Source of the DNA: Cohnella sp. SGD-V74
GTDB lineage: Bacteria; Bacillota; Bacilli; Paenibacillales; Paenibacillaceae
Direction: 5' to 3'
Assembly: GCF_003001675.1 (NCBI RefSeq)
Contig: NZ_PVYW01000021.1
Span: 62,001-126,000, forward strand
Length of the DNA: 64,000 nucleotides
Translations under genes and position numbers: made by a program
The notes under the pieces: model-generated
What the model saw: the letters and a program-made list of their open reading frames with translations, nothing else
The model's database searches: none
What the model was told of the DNA's origin: nothing
Part shown: piece by piece, positions 15,585-24,215 of the stretch
How positions within the stretch are numbered: position 1 is the stretch's first letter
Layout: the number at the start of each line of letters is the position of its first letter

Positions 15585-17264
15585 ATGACCGGAGCGCAAG
15601 CGCTGATCGAGCTGTTGATGGAACAGGGGGTAAAGACCTTGTTCGGTTACCCGGGAGGCGCAGTGCTTCCCGTATATGACGCATTGTTCGACTGCGGAGG
15701 GATTCAGCACGTATTGGTAAGGCATGAACAGGCCGCCGTGCATGCGGCGGACGGATATGCCCGGGCGACCGGACGGCCGGGCGTGGCGCTCGTCACGAGC
15801 GGGCCGGGGGCGACGAATACGGTGACCGGCATCGCGACGGCGTACATGGACTCCGTGCCGCTGGTCGTACTGACGGGGCAAGTCCCGACGGAAATGATCG
15901 GGTTGGACAGCTTTCAGGAAGTCGACATTTACGGGATGACGATGCCGATCACCAAACATAACTTTATCGCGATGAAGGCGGAAGATCTTCCCCGTATCGT
16001 AAGGGAGGCTTTCCATATCGCTACGACGGGCAGACCCGGTCCGGTTCTGATCGATCTTCCGAAGAACGTGATGGCCTCAATCCTTCCCGATCGCATCGAT
16101 CTCTCTGCCAGAGAGCCCGTCCGCATTCGCGGCTACGCGCCGGATCGCCCGATTGGAGCGGAGACGCTCGATGAAATAGCGGAACGGTTGAACGGCGCCG
16201 AACGTCCGCTGCTGCTTGTCGGCGGAGGCTGCATGGCCGGTACGGTTCCGGCGCGGGTGCGGGAGCTCGCGGATCGCTGCGGCCTTCCCGTCGCTTCCAC
16301 CTTGATGGGGATCGGCGCTTTCCCGTCGCGACATCCGCTCTATCTTGGAATGATCGGCATGCACGGAACCGCGAGAGCGAACCGGGCCGTGCATGCCGCG
16401 GATGTGCTGGTAGGCCTGGGCATGCGGTTCAACGATCGGGTGACGGGCAGCCGGAAAGCCTTTTCTCCGCATTCTTACAAGATCCAGATCGACATCGACG
16501 AATCCGAGCTGAACAAGAATATCGGAATCGACCTGGCGGTCTGCGGCTCCCTGGAAGAGGCTCTGGACGGCATCTGCGCCCGGATGGAAGGACGCAGCCG
16601 CGATGGCTGGGTCAAGACGATCGCGGCGTGGTCCAAGCGCACGCCGACCAGCAGCCCGGTTCAAGGCGACAGATTGACCCCTCAGGAAGTTATTCGCTGC
16701 ATCGACGAGGCGACCGCAGGGGACGCGATCGTCGCCACGGACGTCGGACAGCATCAGATCTGGACAGCGCATCACTACGGGTTCGCCGAGCCCCGTTCCT
16801 TCCTGACTTCCGGCGGTCTCGGGACAATGGGCTACGGTTTTCCTGCCGCCATCGGCGCGGCGTTCGCTTTCCCGGACCGGCAAGTCGTATGCGTAAGCGG
16901 AGACGGCAGCTTCCAGATGAATCTGCAGGAGATTATGACGGCCGTCGATTACGGGCTGAACGTCAAAGTCGCCATTCTGAAGAACGGCTACCTCGGCATG
17001 GTCCGGCAATGGCAGCAGCTGTTCCTGGGAAGAAGATATTCGTCGGTTCAGATCAGCTCTCCGGACTTTCCCGCGCTTGCCCGGTCTTTCGGCGCACAGG
17101 GCTTCTCCGCCCGCACGCTGGACGAGGCGCAGGCCGTTATCGCGGCCGCGCTGCGGACGGAAGGACCTGTCATTATGGAATTCGACGTTACGGAAGAGGC
17201 CAACGTCTATCCGATCGTACCTCCGGGAGCGAGCAATCAGGAAATGATCGAAGAAGAAGCGTGA
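15585..17264 (+). CDS. ilvB: Acetolactate synthase, large catalytic subunit
   Basis: A 559-residue thiamine-diphosphate enzyme that condenses two pyruvates (or pyruvate and 2-oxobutyrate), the first committed step of branched-chain amino acid synthesis. The catalytic Glu is in VRHEQAAVHAADGYARATG, the FAD-loop is TSGPGATN, and the ThDP/Mg motif GDGSFQMNLQEI is followed by NGYLGMVRQWQ, whose MVRQWQ is typical of anabolic AHAS rather than catabolic AlsS. SD AGGGGGGAT precedes the ATG at a longer spacing than usual. No ilvN or ilvC follows: a terminator comes at once. It may be a paralogue that borrows a small subunit made elsewhere. Confidence 0.92.
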   Translation: MTGAQALIELLMEQGVKTLFGYPGGAVLPVYDALFDCGGIQHVLVRHEQAAVHAADGYARATGRPGVALVTSGPGATNTVTGIATAYMDSVPLVVLTGQVPTEMIGLDSFQEVDIYGMTMPITKHNFIAMKAEDLPRIVREAFHIATTGRPGPVLIDLPKNVMASILPDRIDLSAREPVRIRGYAPDRPIGAETLDEIAERLNGAERPLLLVGGGCMAGTVPARVRELADRCGLPVASTLMGIGAFPSRHPLYLGMIGMHGTARANRAVHAADVLVGLGMRFNDRVTGSRKAFSPHSYKIQIDIDESELNKNIGIDLAVCGSLEEALDGICARMEGRSRDGWVKTIAAWSKRTPTSSPVQGDRLTPQEVIRCIDEATAGDAIVATDVGQHQIWTAHHYGFAEPRSFLTSGGLGTMGYGFPAAIGAAFAFPDRQVVCVSGDGSFQMNLQEIMTAVDYGLNVKVAILKNGYLGMVRQWQQLFLGRRYSSVQISSPDFPALARSFGAQGFSARTLDEAQAVIAAALRTEGPVIMEFDVTEEANVYPIVPPGASNQEMIEEEA

Positions 17265-17298
17265 CCGGCGCAAGGAGCAGTCTTCCGCGCATCGCAGC

Positions 17299-17346
17299 AA
17301 GGCCCGGCCCCAAGCTCGATTCTGAACTTGGGGCCGGGCCTTTTTT
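17299..17346. terminator. Strong bidirectional terminator
   Basis: A perfect 16-bp stem (AAGGCCCGGCCCCAAG and complement) with a 12-nt loop and TTTTTT on the plus strand separates the convergent ilvB-like and TetR genes. Confidence 0.9.
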
Positions 17347-17359
17347 CCATTGCGGATAA

Positions 17360-17986
17360 TCAAGTAATAGACGCTGCGTAGATCCTGCACAGTCTCTTCA
17401 GTTCTTCCTCCGGCATTGGCTCAGGCGCGACAGCGCCGCTGAGCAGTCCGCCGAAGACGGCATGGGCGATCAGCGGCCCGACGAACATTCTCATCGACAT
17501 TTCGACGTCGCCGTCCTCCAGCTTCACCAGCCCCGTTTGTCCGCACCGCTTCAGCAAGTCCGTCAATATCCCTGTGCTCTTGGGAAAGGATTGGAGAAGC
17601 AGTTCGCCGATCTCGGGGAAGCGAACCGATTCCGCGAAAACGATGCGAAGAATGGAAAGGTACAACGGGTCGTTCAGCTTGGCGGCGATGACCCGGGCCA
17701 TCATCAGCAAAATATCGTAGAGCTGTTCCCGGTTTTCGGGCAGCGGCAAGCTCGCAAGCAAAGGTTGCTTCTCGTCCGTAAGCTCGTGGATGACCTGGCT
17801 AAGCAGGTCGGAGAACAGCGATTCCTTGGTCGCGTAATAGCGATACAGCGTCTGTTTGGATATGCCGGCTTCCGAAGTGACGAGATCCATGCTCGTTCCC
17901 GCGTACCCCCGGTTCAAGAACAAGCTGCGGGCGGCCGTCAGGATTTGTTTGCGCTTTGCTGCTTCCCGCGGCGACAGGTTTGCCAT
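17360..17986 (-). CDS. TetR/AcrR family transcriptional regulator
   Basis: 208 residues from the ATG at 17986 (GGAGGTG is 13 nt upstream; an upstream extension of 53 codons has no SD of its own). The N-terminal HTH (KRKQILTAARSLFLNRGYAGTSMDLVTSEAGISKQTLYRYYATKESLF) is classic TetR. The C-terminal helical domain resembles the AcrR/TetR_C group that governs efflux pumps. It is divergent from the S-layer protein gene, and an imperfect palindrome in the shared intergenic region may be its operator. No pump gene is adjacent. Confidence 0.9.
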   Translation of the reverse strand: MANLSPREAAKRKQILTAARSLFLNRGYAGTSMDLVTSEAGISKQTLYRYYATKESLFSDLLSQVIHELTDEKQPLLASLPLPENREQLYDILLMMARVIAAKLNDPLYLSILRIVFAESVRFPEIGELLLQSFPKSTGILTDLLKRCGQTGLVKLEDGDVEMSMRMFVGPLIAHAVFGGLLSGAVAPEPMPEEELKRLCRIYAASIT

Positions 17987-18077
17987 AGGGTCGGAATAAC
18001 ACCTCCGTGCTCTGTTCTGCTTGTTCAAATTATTCCACACGCGCGGTCGGGGGTCAATGAGCGCGAACGATGTCGTC

Positions 18078-18106
18078 TTGACAGGAACTGTATCCCTATT
18101 TATATT
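18078..18106 (+). promoter_or_regulatory. Promoter of the SLH/GLUG protein gene
   Basis: Perfect -35 (TTGACA, 18078-18083), 17-bp spacer and -10 TATATT (18101-18106). The start would be near 18113, giving a leader of about 75 nt. Confidence 0.7.
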
Positions 18107-18117
18107 TAAAATCAAAC

Positions 18118-18133
18118 TGAACCGTACAGTTTT
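18118..18133. promoter_or_regulatory. Putative TetR operator
   Basis: AACCGTACAGTT (18120-18131) is a 12-bp palindrome with one mismatched pair, of a type often bound by TetR regulators. An additional half, AACTGTA (18086-18092), lies in the spacer of the S-layer promoter. Together they would allow the TetR protein to control both itself and the S-layer gene. Confidence 0.4.
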
Positions 18134-18188
18134 ATTCTGAGGCATTCACTTGTTCTAATTTTGTTACCGAGAAGGGAAGAAAGCTCGT

Positions 18189-20744
18189 ATGAAAGAAAGG
18201 TCCCTTGGAATCGTCCGTGTTATTCTTGTTTTCACGTTAGTGTGCACCTGCTTCTCCCCGCTTGTTGTTCCCGGCACCGCGTCGGCTGCAAGCGGTCCTT
18301 TCGGAGGAGGGGACGGCAGCGAAGAAGCGCCCTTTATCATCGACACCGCAGAACGGCTATATGAGGTCAGCGTCTCTCAGAGCGTGTATTTGGACAGTCA
18401 TTTCCGCTTGATAGCGGATATCGATTTTATCGGCTGGGATTGGTCGGCCCATCCGTGGACGCCGATCGGCAGCGACGTCGCGCCGTTTAGCGGAGAGTTC
18501 GACGGAGGAGACCATACCATAACGGGATTGCGGATACACGATCCTCTACGGTCGTTTGCCGGCCTGTTCGGCGCAAGCTCCGGCACCCTTCGCAATATCG
18601 GCTTGGAAGAGGTCGAAATCGCGGCAGGCAGCAATACGGGCGGGTTGGTCGGACACAATACCGGCAAAGTCCATCGTGCGTATTCGACCGGCTCGGTGAG
18701 CGGGATCGATTCCGTGGGCGGCCTGGTCGGGCTGAACAGCGGAGGAGGCGTCGTGCAATATTCCCATTCGGAAGCGGAGGTCGCGGGCAGCCAGAATATC
18801 GGCGGACTAGTGGGGGCCAACTCGAGCTACGGCGTCGTCCGCTCCTCCTATGCGACGGGGAACGTCAGCGGAGCCGCCCGCGCAGGCGGTCTGGCGGGCA
18901 TTAACAATGGGAGCGGGAGTCTGATCGAGCATGCCTACGCAACGGGGAACGTCTCCGGAACCGTATGGGACGTCGGAGGAATTGCCGGTTTTATCGGGCC
19001 GGGCAGCATCGCCCGATACGTCATCTTCACCGGAAGCGTCTCGGGCGTACCCGGGGACAAAATGGGCGGTCTGTTCGGATACAGCAACAGCGGAACGCTG
19101 TATTACGGCTTATGGAACAACGAAACGGTCGCAGGCGGATTCGGCTCCAACTACGGCAATGCCGGACAACTCACGGGACACCCGTTGAACGAGCTGCTGC
19201 AAGCGGCGACTTACGCCGGTTGGGGCACGAACTTTACGGACCATTGGTGGATGCCAGACGACGGGGGATTGCCTCGGCTGGGCTCTTCCATCCAGTTGAC
19301 GGGCGTGACCAGTTCGGTCTACCTGTCCGCGGTGCAGAGCTTGACGCTGAGCGGGCGGTTGACGGATTCCGAGGATGAAGATCCGGCGGGCATGGGGCTG
19401 CGCGTTCGAATGGTCGACTCCGTTGCGACTCCGATCTCGGAAGCGTCCTGGACGAGCCTTTCGCTTGCCGGGGACGGAGAGTGGCAAGCTTCGATCTCAT
19501 ACTCCCAGATGCTTCCTTCGGCGGGCGCTCTTCCTGACGGATCCTATACGCTGATGGCATGGGGGACAGGTTCGGATCGGAATACCGTAATCAAAAGTAC
19601 GAGCATTCTCGTCGACACCGAAGCCCCCGCCATCCATTTGAGCGCCTCGGCGCTTAACCCCGACAATACGGTGACAGTGACGGCGTCGGACAGCGACTCA
19701 GGCAGCGGGGTGCTCCTGCGGAAATGGGCTGCCGGCAACCAAGCGGCCGCGTTCTTCGCCGCATCGGGAACGACGTTCACGGGCAGCTTCGCGGCAGCCG
19801 CCAACGGCGTCTATACGGTGTACGCCATAGACTACGCGGGCAATGAGAAGGTCGAGACGATTGCCGTGACTTCGTTCCCTGCGCCTTCCTCATCGTCGCC
19901 TTCCGCGCCGGTTATCCTGTCCGGGGACGCGAGCCTGCAGGATTTGCAAGTATGGGCGGGCGGGAAGCAGATTCCGTTGACCCCTGCGTTCCGGGCGGAT
20001 ACGCTGGCGTACTCGGCAACGACGGAAGCGGACAAAGTCGAGCTTCGGGTGAAGATTTCCTCTTCCGCGGCGCAAGTCGCTCTGAATAGCGAGCCGTTAA
20101 GCCAAAGTGCGTCTCTCGGCTTGTCCCCGGGCGCTAATCGATTCGAATTAATCGTTACGGCGGAGGATGGAACGAAGACAACGTACACGGTCGAAATTGC
20201 AAGGGAACAGACGGGGTTCACTGACATTGCCGGGCACTGGGCGGAGCGGGACATTCTTCAAGCGGCGCGGACCAAGCTCGTTCAGGGATACCCGGACGGA
20301 ACGTTCAGACCGAACCAGTCCGTCACTCGCGAGGAATTCGCGGTTATGCTCGCGAACTCGCTGAAGCTCGAGCCGTCGGACGCGGCGCTGGCTTTCACGG
20401 ACGCAGCCGAAATCGGCAACTGGTCCAAGCCTTCGATCGCCCGAACCGTCGCCGCCGGAATCGTGGCCGGCTATCCGGACGGAAGCTTCCGGCGGCATGC
20501 GTCTATTCGTCGTTCGGAGGTGGCGCTGATGGTCGCAAGAGCGCTGAACTTGCCTGCGGAAGGGGAGGCGGCTCCCGGGTTCTCCGACGATTCGTCCATC
20601 CCGCCATGGGCCGCGAGAGCGGTGCGCGCTCTCGCGGAGACCGGGATCGTGACAGGACGAAGCGGCAACCGCTTCGAGCCGGACGCGTTCACGACCCGGG
20701 CGGAGGCCGCCGTTCTATTGCTGAGATTGACGAGCAAGCGTTAA
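18189..20744 (+). CDS. S-layer (SLH) protein with GLUG repeats and cadherin-like domain
   Basis: An 851-residue exported protein. Signal peptide 1-36 (ending GTASAASG). Residues 115-330 carry GLUG-type repeats (GGLVGHNTG, GGLVGLNSG, GGLVGANSS, GGLAGINNG, GGIAGFIG) with YSTGSVSG/YATGNVSG units, which form a beta-helical solenoid. Ig-like segments follow (about 370-570), then a cadherin-like beta-sandwich (about 580-672, ending in TTYTVEI), and three SLH modules (about 677-851; FTDIAGHWAERDI) that bind pyruvylated secondary cell-wall polymer. The role is likely adhesion or surface binding; the ligand is unknown. Its TAA stop interlocks with the stop of the convergent nucleoside hydrolase gene. 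Confidence 0.9.
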   Translation: MKERSLGIVRVILVFTLVCTCFSPLVVPGTASAASGPFGGGDGSEEAPFIIDTAERLYEVSVSQSVYLDSHFRLIADIDFIGWDWSAHPWTPIGSDVAPFSGEFDGGDHTITGLRIHDPLRSFAGLFGASSGTLRNIGLEEVEIAAGSNTGGLVGHNTGKVHRAYSTGSVSGIDSVGGLVGLNSGGGVVQYSHSEAEVAGSQNIGGLVGANSSYGVVRSSYATGNVSGAARAGGLAGINNGSGSLIEHAYATGNVSGTVWDVGGIAGFIGPGSIARYVIFTGSVSGVPGDKMGGLFGYSNSGTLYYGLWNNETVAGGFGSNYGNAGQLTGHPLNELLQAATYAGWGTNFTDHWWMPDDGGLPRLGSSIQLTGVTSSVYLSAVQSLTLSGRLTDSEDEDPAGMGLRVRMVDSVATPISEASWTSLSLAGDGEWQASISYSQMLPSAGALPDGSYTLMAWGTGSDRNTVIKSTSILVDTEAPAIHLSASALNPDNTVTVTASDSDSGSGVLLRKWAAGNQAAAFFAASGTTFTGSFAAAANGVYTVYAIDYAGNEKVETIAVTSFPAPSSSSPSAPVILSGDASLQDLQVWAGGKQIPLTPAFRADTLAYSATTEADKVELRVKISSSAAQVALNSEPLSQSASLGLSPGANRFELIVTAEDGTKTTYTVEIAREQTGFTDIAGHWAERDILQAARTKLVQGYPDGTFRPNQSVTREEFAVMLANSLKLEPSDAALAFTDAAEIGNWSKPSIARTVAAGIVAGYPDGSFRRHASIRRSEVALMVARALNLPAEGEAAPGFSDDSSIPPWAARAVRALAETGIVTGRSGNRFEPDAFTTRAEAAVLLLRLTSKR

Positions 20745-21667
20745 GCCTTCGCGTAGTCGTCGAGCTTCCTGAACAGGTCGCGGAAGATCGCGTCGCGGTC
20801 GACGCGGGTCGCGCACCGGATGAAGTGGCGGCTCGTGTCGACGCTCCACGTCGTCTGGTCGGTCAGCACCGGACTATGTACGAGGTCGGCTTCGACGAAC
20901 GCAGGGTCGACCAGGTAAGCGACGGCCGACAGATCCCAGATGACGCGCGAATAGCCGAAGTGATCGTCGCTGCAGCCTTCGTAGCGCTCCGCCAGGAAAG
21001 CCCCGATGTCGCCCTTGTCCTTGACGAAGCGCTCGATCTCCGGCAGCGTCGTGATCAGGTGCGAGGCGACTCCATGACAAGGGATCAGAGCGAGCGGAAC
21101 GCCGCTGTCGAAGAGCACCCGCGAGGCGTGAGGATCTTGCGCGAGGTTAAACTCCTTCGTATCCTTGTGGCCGAGATGGTGTCCGCCCAGCCACACCACG
21201 ACGATGCTGCGGATAATGTCGGGATTCAGCAGGATCGCGGAAGCGACGTTCGTGATCGCTCCGATGGCGACGACGTAGAGCGGATCGTCTTCGGACGAGG
21301 CAAGGGCCTTGTCAATCAAGTCCCGCGCGGCCGGGCTGTCTACCGGGACGTTAGCGGCAGGCAGATAGCGATCCGAGCCGGGGAAAGCAAAGCCGTCCGA
21401 AGAGCGGCCGAGACGGTCGAGAATCCGCACGATTTCGTCGTAGCTTTTCTCCATGCCGTCCTTGGGACCGCTGGAGAGCTCGTTCCAGAAGGGGGCCGCG
21501 TAGACGGCCTCCAACCGGACCTTGTCCGGAGAGAGCATCGCATAGGCGAGCGCGAACTGATCGTCGATCTCGTTATACGTATCGGTGTCGAGCACCATAC
21601 GGACGGTGCCGGCAGATCGGCGCAGCCGCTTGAGCCGGGTTTCTTCATCCAAATAAGGGTAAGCCAT
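20741..21667 (-). CDS. Nucleoside hydrolase family protein
   Basis: 308 residues from the ATG at 21667 (SD GGAGCG, 7 nt); an upstream ATG at 21709 lacks an SD. The calcium-binding N-terminal motif is LDTDTYNEIDDQFAL, a variant of the IUNH signature DTDxGxDDxxAL with two extra residues. VVAIGAITNVA (IUNH-type ALGPLTNxA) and CHGVASH follow. Enzymes of this family hydrolyse the N-glycosidic bond of ribonucleosides to base and ribose. The altered first motif suggests a divergent substrate. The gene overlaps the convergent SLH gene by four bases at their stops. Confidence 0.85.
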   Translation of the reverse strand: MAYPYLDEETRLKRLRRSAGTVRMVLDTDTYNEIDDQFALAYAMLSPDKVRLEAVYAAPFWNELSSGPKDGMEKSYDEIVRILDRLGRSSDGFAFPGSDRYLPAANVPVDSPAARDLIDKALASSEDDPLYVVAIGAITNVASAILLNPDIIRSIVVVWLGGHHLGHKDTKEFNLAQDPHASRVLFDSGVPLALIPCHGVASHLITTLPEIERFVKDKGDIGAFLAERYEGCSDDHFGYSRVIWDLSAVAYLVDPAFVEADLVHSPVLTDQTTWSVDTSRHFIRCATRVDRDAIFRDLFRKLDDYAKA

Positions 21668-21756
21668 GCACGTTCGCTCCAATCGGAATAGAGTACGATT
21701 CCTCTCCATTATAAGAATGCGTTTTCAGCAATACGACCGCCAATTCGGCTGCGTTC

Positions 21757-22545
21757 TTATCGAATTCGGCTAAGCTTGCGGAAGTCCCGCGGAGCCGCGC
21801 CCGTCAGACGGGTAAACAGCATGCTGAACTGCGGCGCGCTGCCGAACCCGCATTCCGCGGCGATGTCCGTCATCGGCCTGTCCGTATCGACGAGCAGCCG
21901 CTTGGCTTTATCGACCCGTCTGCGCAGCAGGAACTGCGTCGGGGAATAGCCCGTCTCCCGCTTGAAAAAATGCCGGAAATGGTCGTAGCTGTACCCGAGA
22001 TTCCGCGCGATCGCGTGGAGGTCGATGTCTTCGGCCAAGTATTGGTTCATATAGTTGACGGCGTATTTCACCTTCTCGCTCCGCCCCGTTCCCTCCGCCG
22101 TTCCTGTCGACCGGGCGATCTCCGCGACCGCTTGGTACAGCAAGCCGTGCAGCGCGATATCGTAATGCCGCCGCTTGCCGGCAAGCTCTTCGGACATGGC
22201 GCGCAGCAGCGTCTCCAGCCTGCGATCGCCGTCGGCGTAAAGCCCGTGCGCGAACTCCCCGATTCCCAAATCCCCGCCGAAGCTGAAAAAGATAACCTCC
22301 GTATCCTGGAACCGGTACTCGTTGTGCTTCATATTGGGAAGAATGACGGCGAAGCTTCCGGGATAATAGTCGTGCGACAACTCTCCGATCTGCGTCGTGC
22401 CGCCGCCTTGCGCATAGTAGACGACTTCGAGATTCGGATGCGCATGGAAGTCGATATGGGTGCCGGCGCTGCGGAAGGAATGCGTAAAGAAGTCCAGCGT
22501 GCAGTGGAGAGTGCCGCGTCCGGCGGCTTGATATCCTATGTCCAT
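21757..22545 (-). CDS. AraC family transcriptional regulator with cupin sensor
   Basis: 262 residues. The N-terminal cupin (THIDFHAHPNLEVVYYAQGGG, with the HxHxxxE metal/sugar signature) is followed by two AraC-type helix-turn-helix units (LHAIARNLGYSYDHFRHFFKRETGYSPTQFL and MTDIAAECGFGSAPQFSMLFTRLTGAAPRDF). Such regulators usually sense a sugar and activate catabolic genes. It lies just upstream of the nucleoside hydrolase gene in the same orientation, with 89 nt between them, so control of that gene is a reasonable guess. Confidence 0.88.
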   Translation of the reverse strand: MDIGYQAAGRGTLHCTLDFFTHSFRSAGTHIDFHAHPNLEVVYYAQGGGTTQIGELSHDYYPGSFAVILPNMKHNEYRFQDTEVIFFSFGGDLGIGEFAHGLYADGDRRLETLLRAMSEELAGKRRHYDIALHGLLYQAVAEIARSTGTAEGTGRSEKVKYAVNYMNQYLAEDIDLHAIARNLGYSYDHFRHFFKRETGYSPTQFLLRRRVDKAKRLLVDTDRPMTDIAAECGFGSAPQFSMLFTRLTGAAPRDFRKLSRIR

Positions 22546-22647
22546 AGAGCGAATCCCCTTTGCCGAAATGGTTCAACCCGATACGGGAGCTGCCTTCATG
22601 TCTCGTCTCGAGGATACAACGGAAACGAGGCGGCCGCAATGCCGGCA

Positions 22648-22697
22648 TTGACAAAGCGTCTCGAAGTAACTAGAATGGTTACAACACGGGTTGTAAC
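22648..22697 (+). promoter_or_regulatory. Promoter and palindromic operator of the NmrA-type reductase
   Basis: TTGACA (22648-22653), 17-bp spacer, TAGAAT (22671-22676). Directly after the -10 lies GTTACAA-N6-TTGTAAC (22678-22697), a perfect 7-bp inverted repeat over the start point, followed near 22703 by the palindrome GTTATAAC. The arrangement predicts strong repression, plausibly by an HxlR- or MarR-type quinone/electrophile sensor; no such gene is adjacent. Confidence 0.7.
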
Positions 22698-22741
22698 TAT
22701 CGCGGTTATAACGATGAAATACGAAAACGGAGGAATACACA

Positions 22742-23605
22742 ATGAAACTGCTGGTTACTGGAGCGACGGGCAAGCTGGGAACTAAAATTGTCGAGACGCT
22801 ATTGAAAACCGTGCCTGCAAGCCAAGTGGCGGTCAGCGTGCGCAATCCCGAGAAAGCGGAGAGCCTTCGCGCCCGCGGGGTGGACGTTCGCCAGGGAGAC
22901 TTCGATCGTCCGGAGTCTTTGGACGCGGCATTCGCGGGCATCGATCGGCTCTTGATCATCTCCGCGGACGGGGACACGGAGACGAGAATCCGTCAGCATA
23001 CGAACGCGGCGGAGGCGGCCGCCCGTGCGAAGGTCGGCTTCATCGCCTATACGAGCCTGGCGAACGCGGCCGACAGCAAGCTGTTCCTTGCTCCTCCGCA
23101 TCAAGCCGCGGAGCAGGCCATTCTGAAGACGGGCATCCCGTATTCGTTCCTGCGCAACAACTGGTATCTGGAGAACGAAGCGTCCGGCATTCAAGGCGCG
23201 AAGGCGGGGGCGCCTTGGGTGACGTCGGCCGGATCGGGCCGAGTAGGCTGGGCGCTGCAGCAGGAATACGCAGAAGCGGCGGCGGCCGTCCTGACCGGCA
23301 GCGGTCACGAGAATACCGTATACGAGCTGTCGGGTCCGCTGCTGACCCAGGAGCAATTCGTGGCCGAGCTGAGCGCCGTTCTCGGCAAGAGCATCCCCGT
23401 TCAACAGGTCGATGACGACGCGTATGCCGACATTATGAAGGGCGCGGGCGTACCGGAGTTTCTGCTTCCGTTTCTCGTCGGCATTCAGCAGGGCATTCGC
23501 GATGGCGAACTGGAAGTTGAAAGCAGCGACTTCGAGAAGCTGCTCGGCCGTCCGCTGACACCGCTTCGCGATGCTCTGAGCGGACTCGTTCAAGGACTTT
23601 CCTGA
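22742..23605 (+). CDS. NmrA-type NAD(P)H-dependent quinone reductase (QorB/YtfG-like)
   Basis: 287 residues, an atypical SDR with the N-terminal cofactor loop VTGATGKLG (GATGxxG), RNPEKAE for the NADP ribose phosphate, and an FLRNNWYLEN segment seen in the QorB-like group. Relatives reduce quinones and protect against electrophiles. SD (AAACGGAGGAATACACA) and a strong promoter with a perfect operator precede it. Single-gene unit, followed by palindromic element B. Confidence 0.88.
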   Translation: MKLLVTGATGKLGTKIVETLLKTVPASQVAVSVRNPEKAESLRARGVDVRQGDFDRPESLDAAFAGIDRLLIISADGDTETRIRQHTNAAEAAARAKVGFIAYTSLANAADSKLFLAPPHQAAEQAILKTGIPYSFLRNNWYLENEASGIQGAKAGAPWVTSAGSGRVGWALQQEYAEAAAAVLTGSGHENTVYELSGPLLTQEQFVAELSAVLGKSIPVQQVDDDAYADIMKGAGVPEFLLPFLVGIQQGIRDGELEVESSDFEKLLGRPLTPLRDALSGLVQGLS

Positions 23606-23640
23606 TTCGTCCGATCATCGTTGCCGCTAAAGAAAAGAAA

Positions 23641-23753
23641 AGGGCTGTCCCATAAGTAAAAAGAGCCGTACCGAACGATTATCAATGAATGGTGCCAGGT
23701 GCATCTACTTTTTTCAACGATAATCTTGTACGTCTCTACTTATGGGGCAGCTT
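23641..23753. repeat. Nested palindromic element, copy B (internally deleted)
   Basis: 113 bp bounded by GGGCTGTCCCATAAGTA (23642-23658) and its complement TACTTATGGGGCAGC (23737-23751, one G-T pair). It aligns with the complement of copy A over AAAAAGAG-CGTACCGAACGATTAT and GGTGCATCTA, but one arm of the inner hairpin and the whole central hairpin are gone. It sits between the reductase gene and the DUF4180 gene. Confidence 0.8.
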
Positions 23754-23834
23754 CTTTTTCGAAAGTTTGATGCTACAATGGAGAAACTTAATGGCGAGCG
23801 GTACGGCCATGACGATAGAGGAGGCAGGCATGAG

Positions 23835-24203
23835 ATGAACGTGCGGGTCGATAAAAGAGGAAACTCGGAAGCGGCGATCGTAGAGAGCGGAGAGGTGCTG
23901 ATCTCGGAGGTGCAGGAGGCGCTGGATCTGATGGCCACGGTACAGTATGAAACCGGCTGCTTCAAAATGCTGCTCCGCAAGGAGAGCATTTCCGAGGCGT
24001 TCTTCGACTTGAGCACCCGATTGGCCGGAGAAATCTTGCAGAAGTTCACCAACTACGGAGTCAAGCTGGCGATCGTGGGGGATTTCTCCGGTTATGAGAG
24101 CAAGAGCTTGCGCGATTTTATTTACGAGAGCAACCACGGGAAGCAGTTTTTCTTCCTGCCCGACGAGGCCGCCGCGCTCGAAGCCTTGCACGGAACGAAG
24201 TAA
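23835..24203 (+). CDS. DUF4180 family protein
   Basis: 122 residues from the ATG at 23835 (GGAGG 11 nt upstream). An earlier in-frame ATG would start inside element B and is unlikely. The sequence (VLISEVQEALDLMATVQYETGCFKMLLRK, then FFDLSTRLAGEILQKFTNYGVKLAIVGDFS and SNHGKQFFFLPDEAAALE) matches the small DUF4180 family of alpha/beta proteins of unknown function common in Firmicutes, somewhat reminiscent of STAS or DUF4325 folds. No partner gene is evident. Confidence 0.85.
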   Translation: MNVRVDKRGNSEAAIVESGEVLISEVQEALDLMATVQYETGCFKMLLRKESISEAFFDLSTRLAGEILQKFTNYGVKLAIVGDFSGYESKSLRDFIYESNHGKQFFFLPDEAAALEALHGTK

Positions 24204-24215
24204 CGGGCGAACGGC

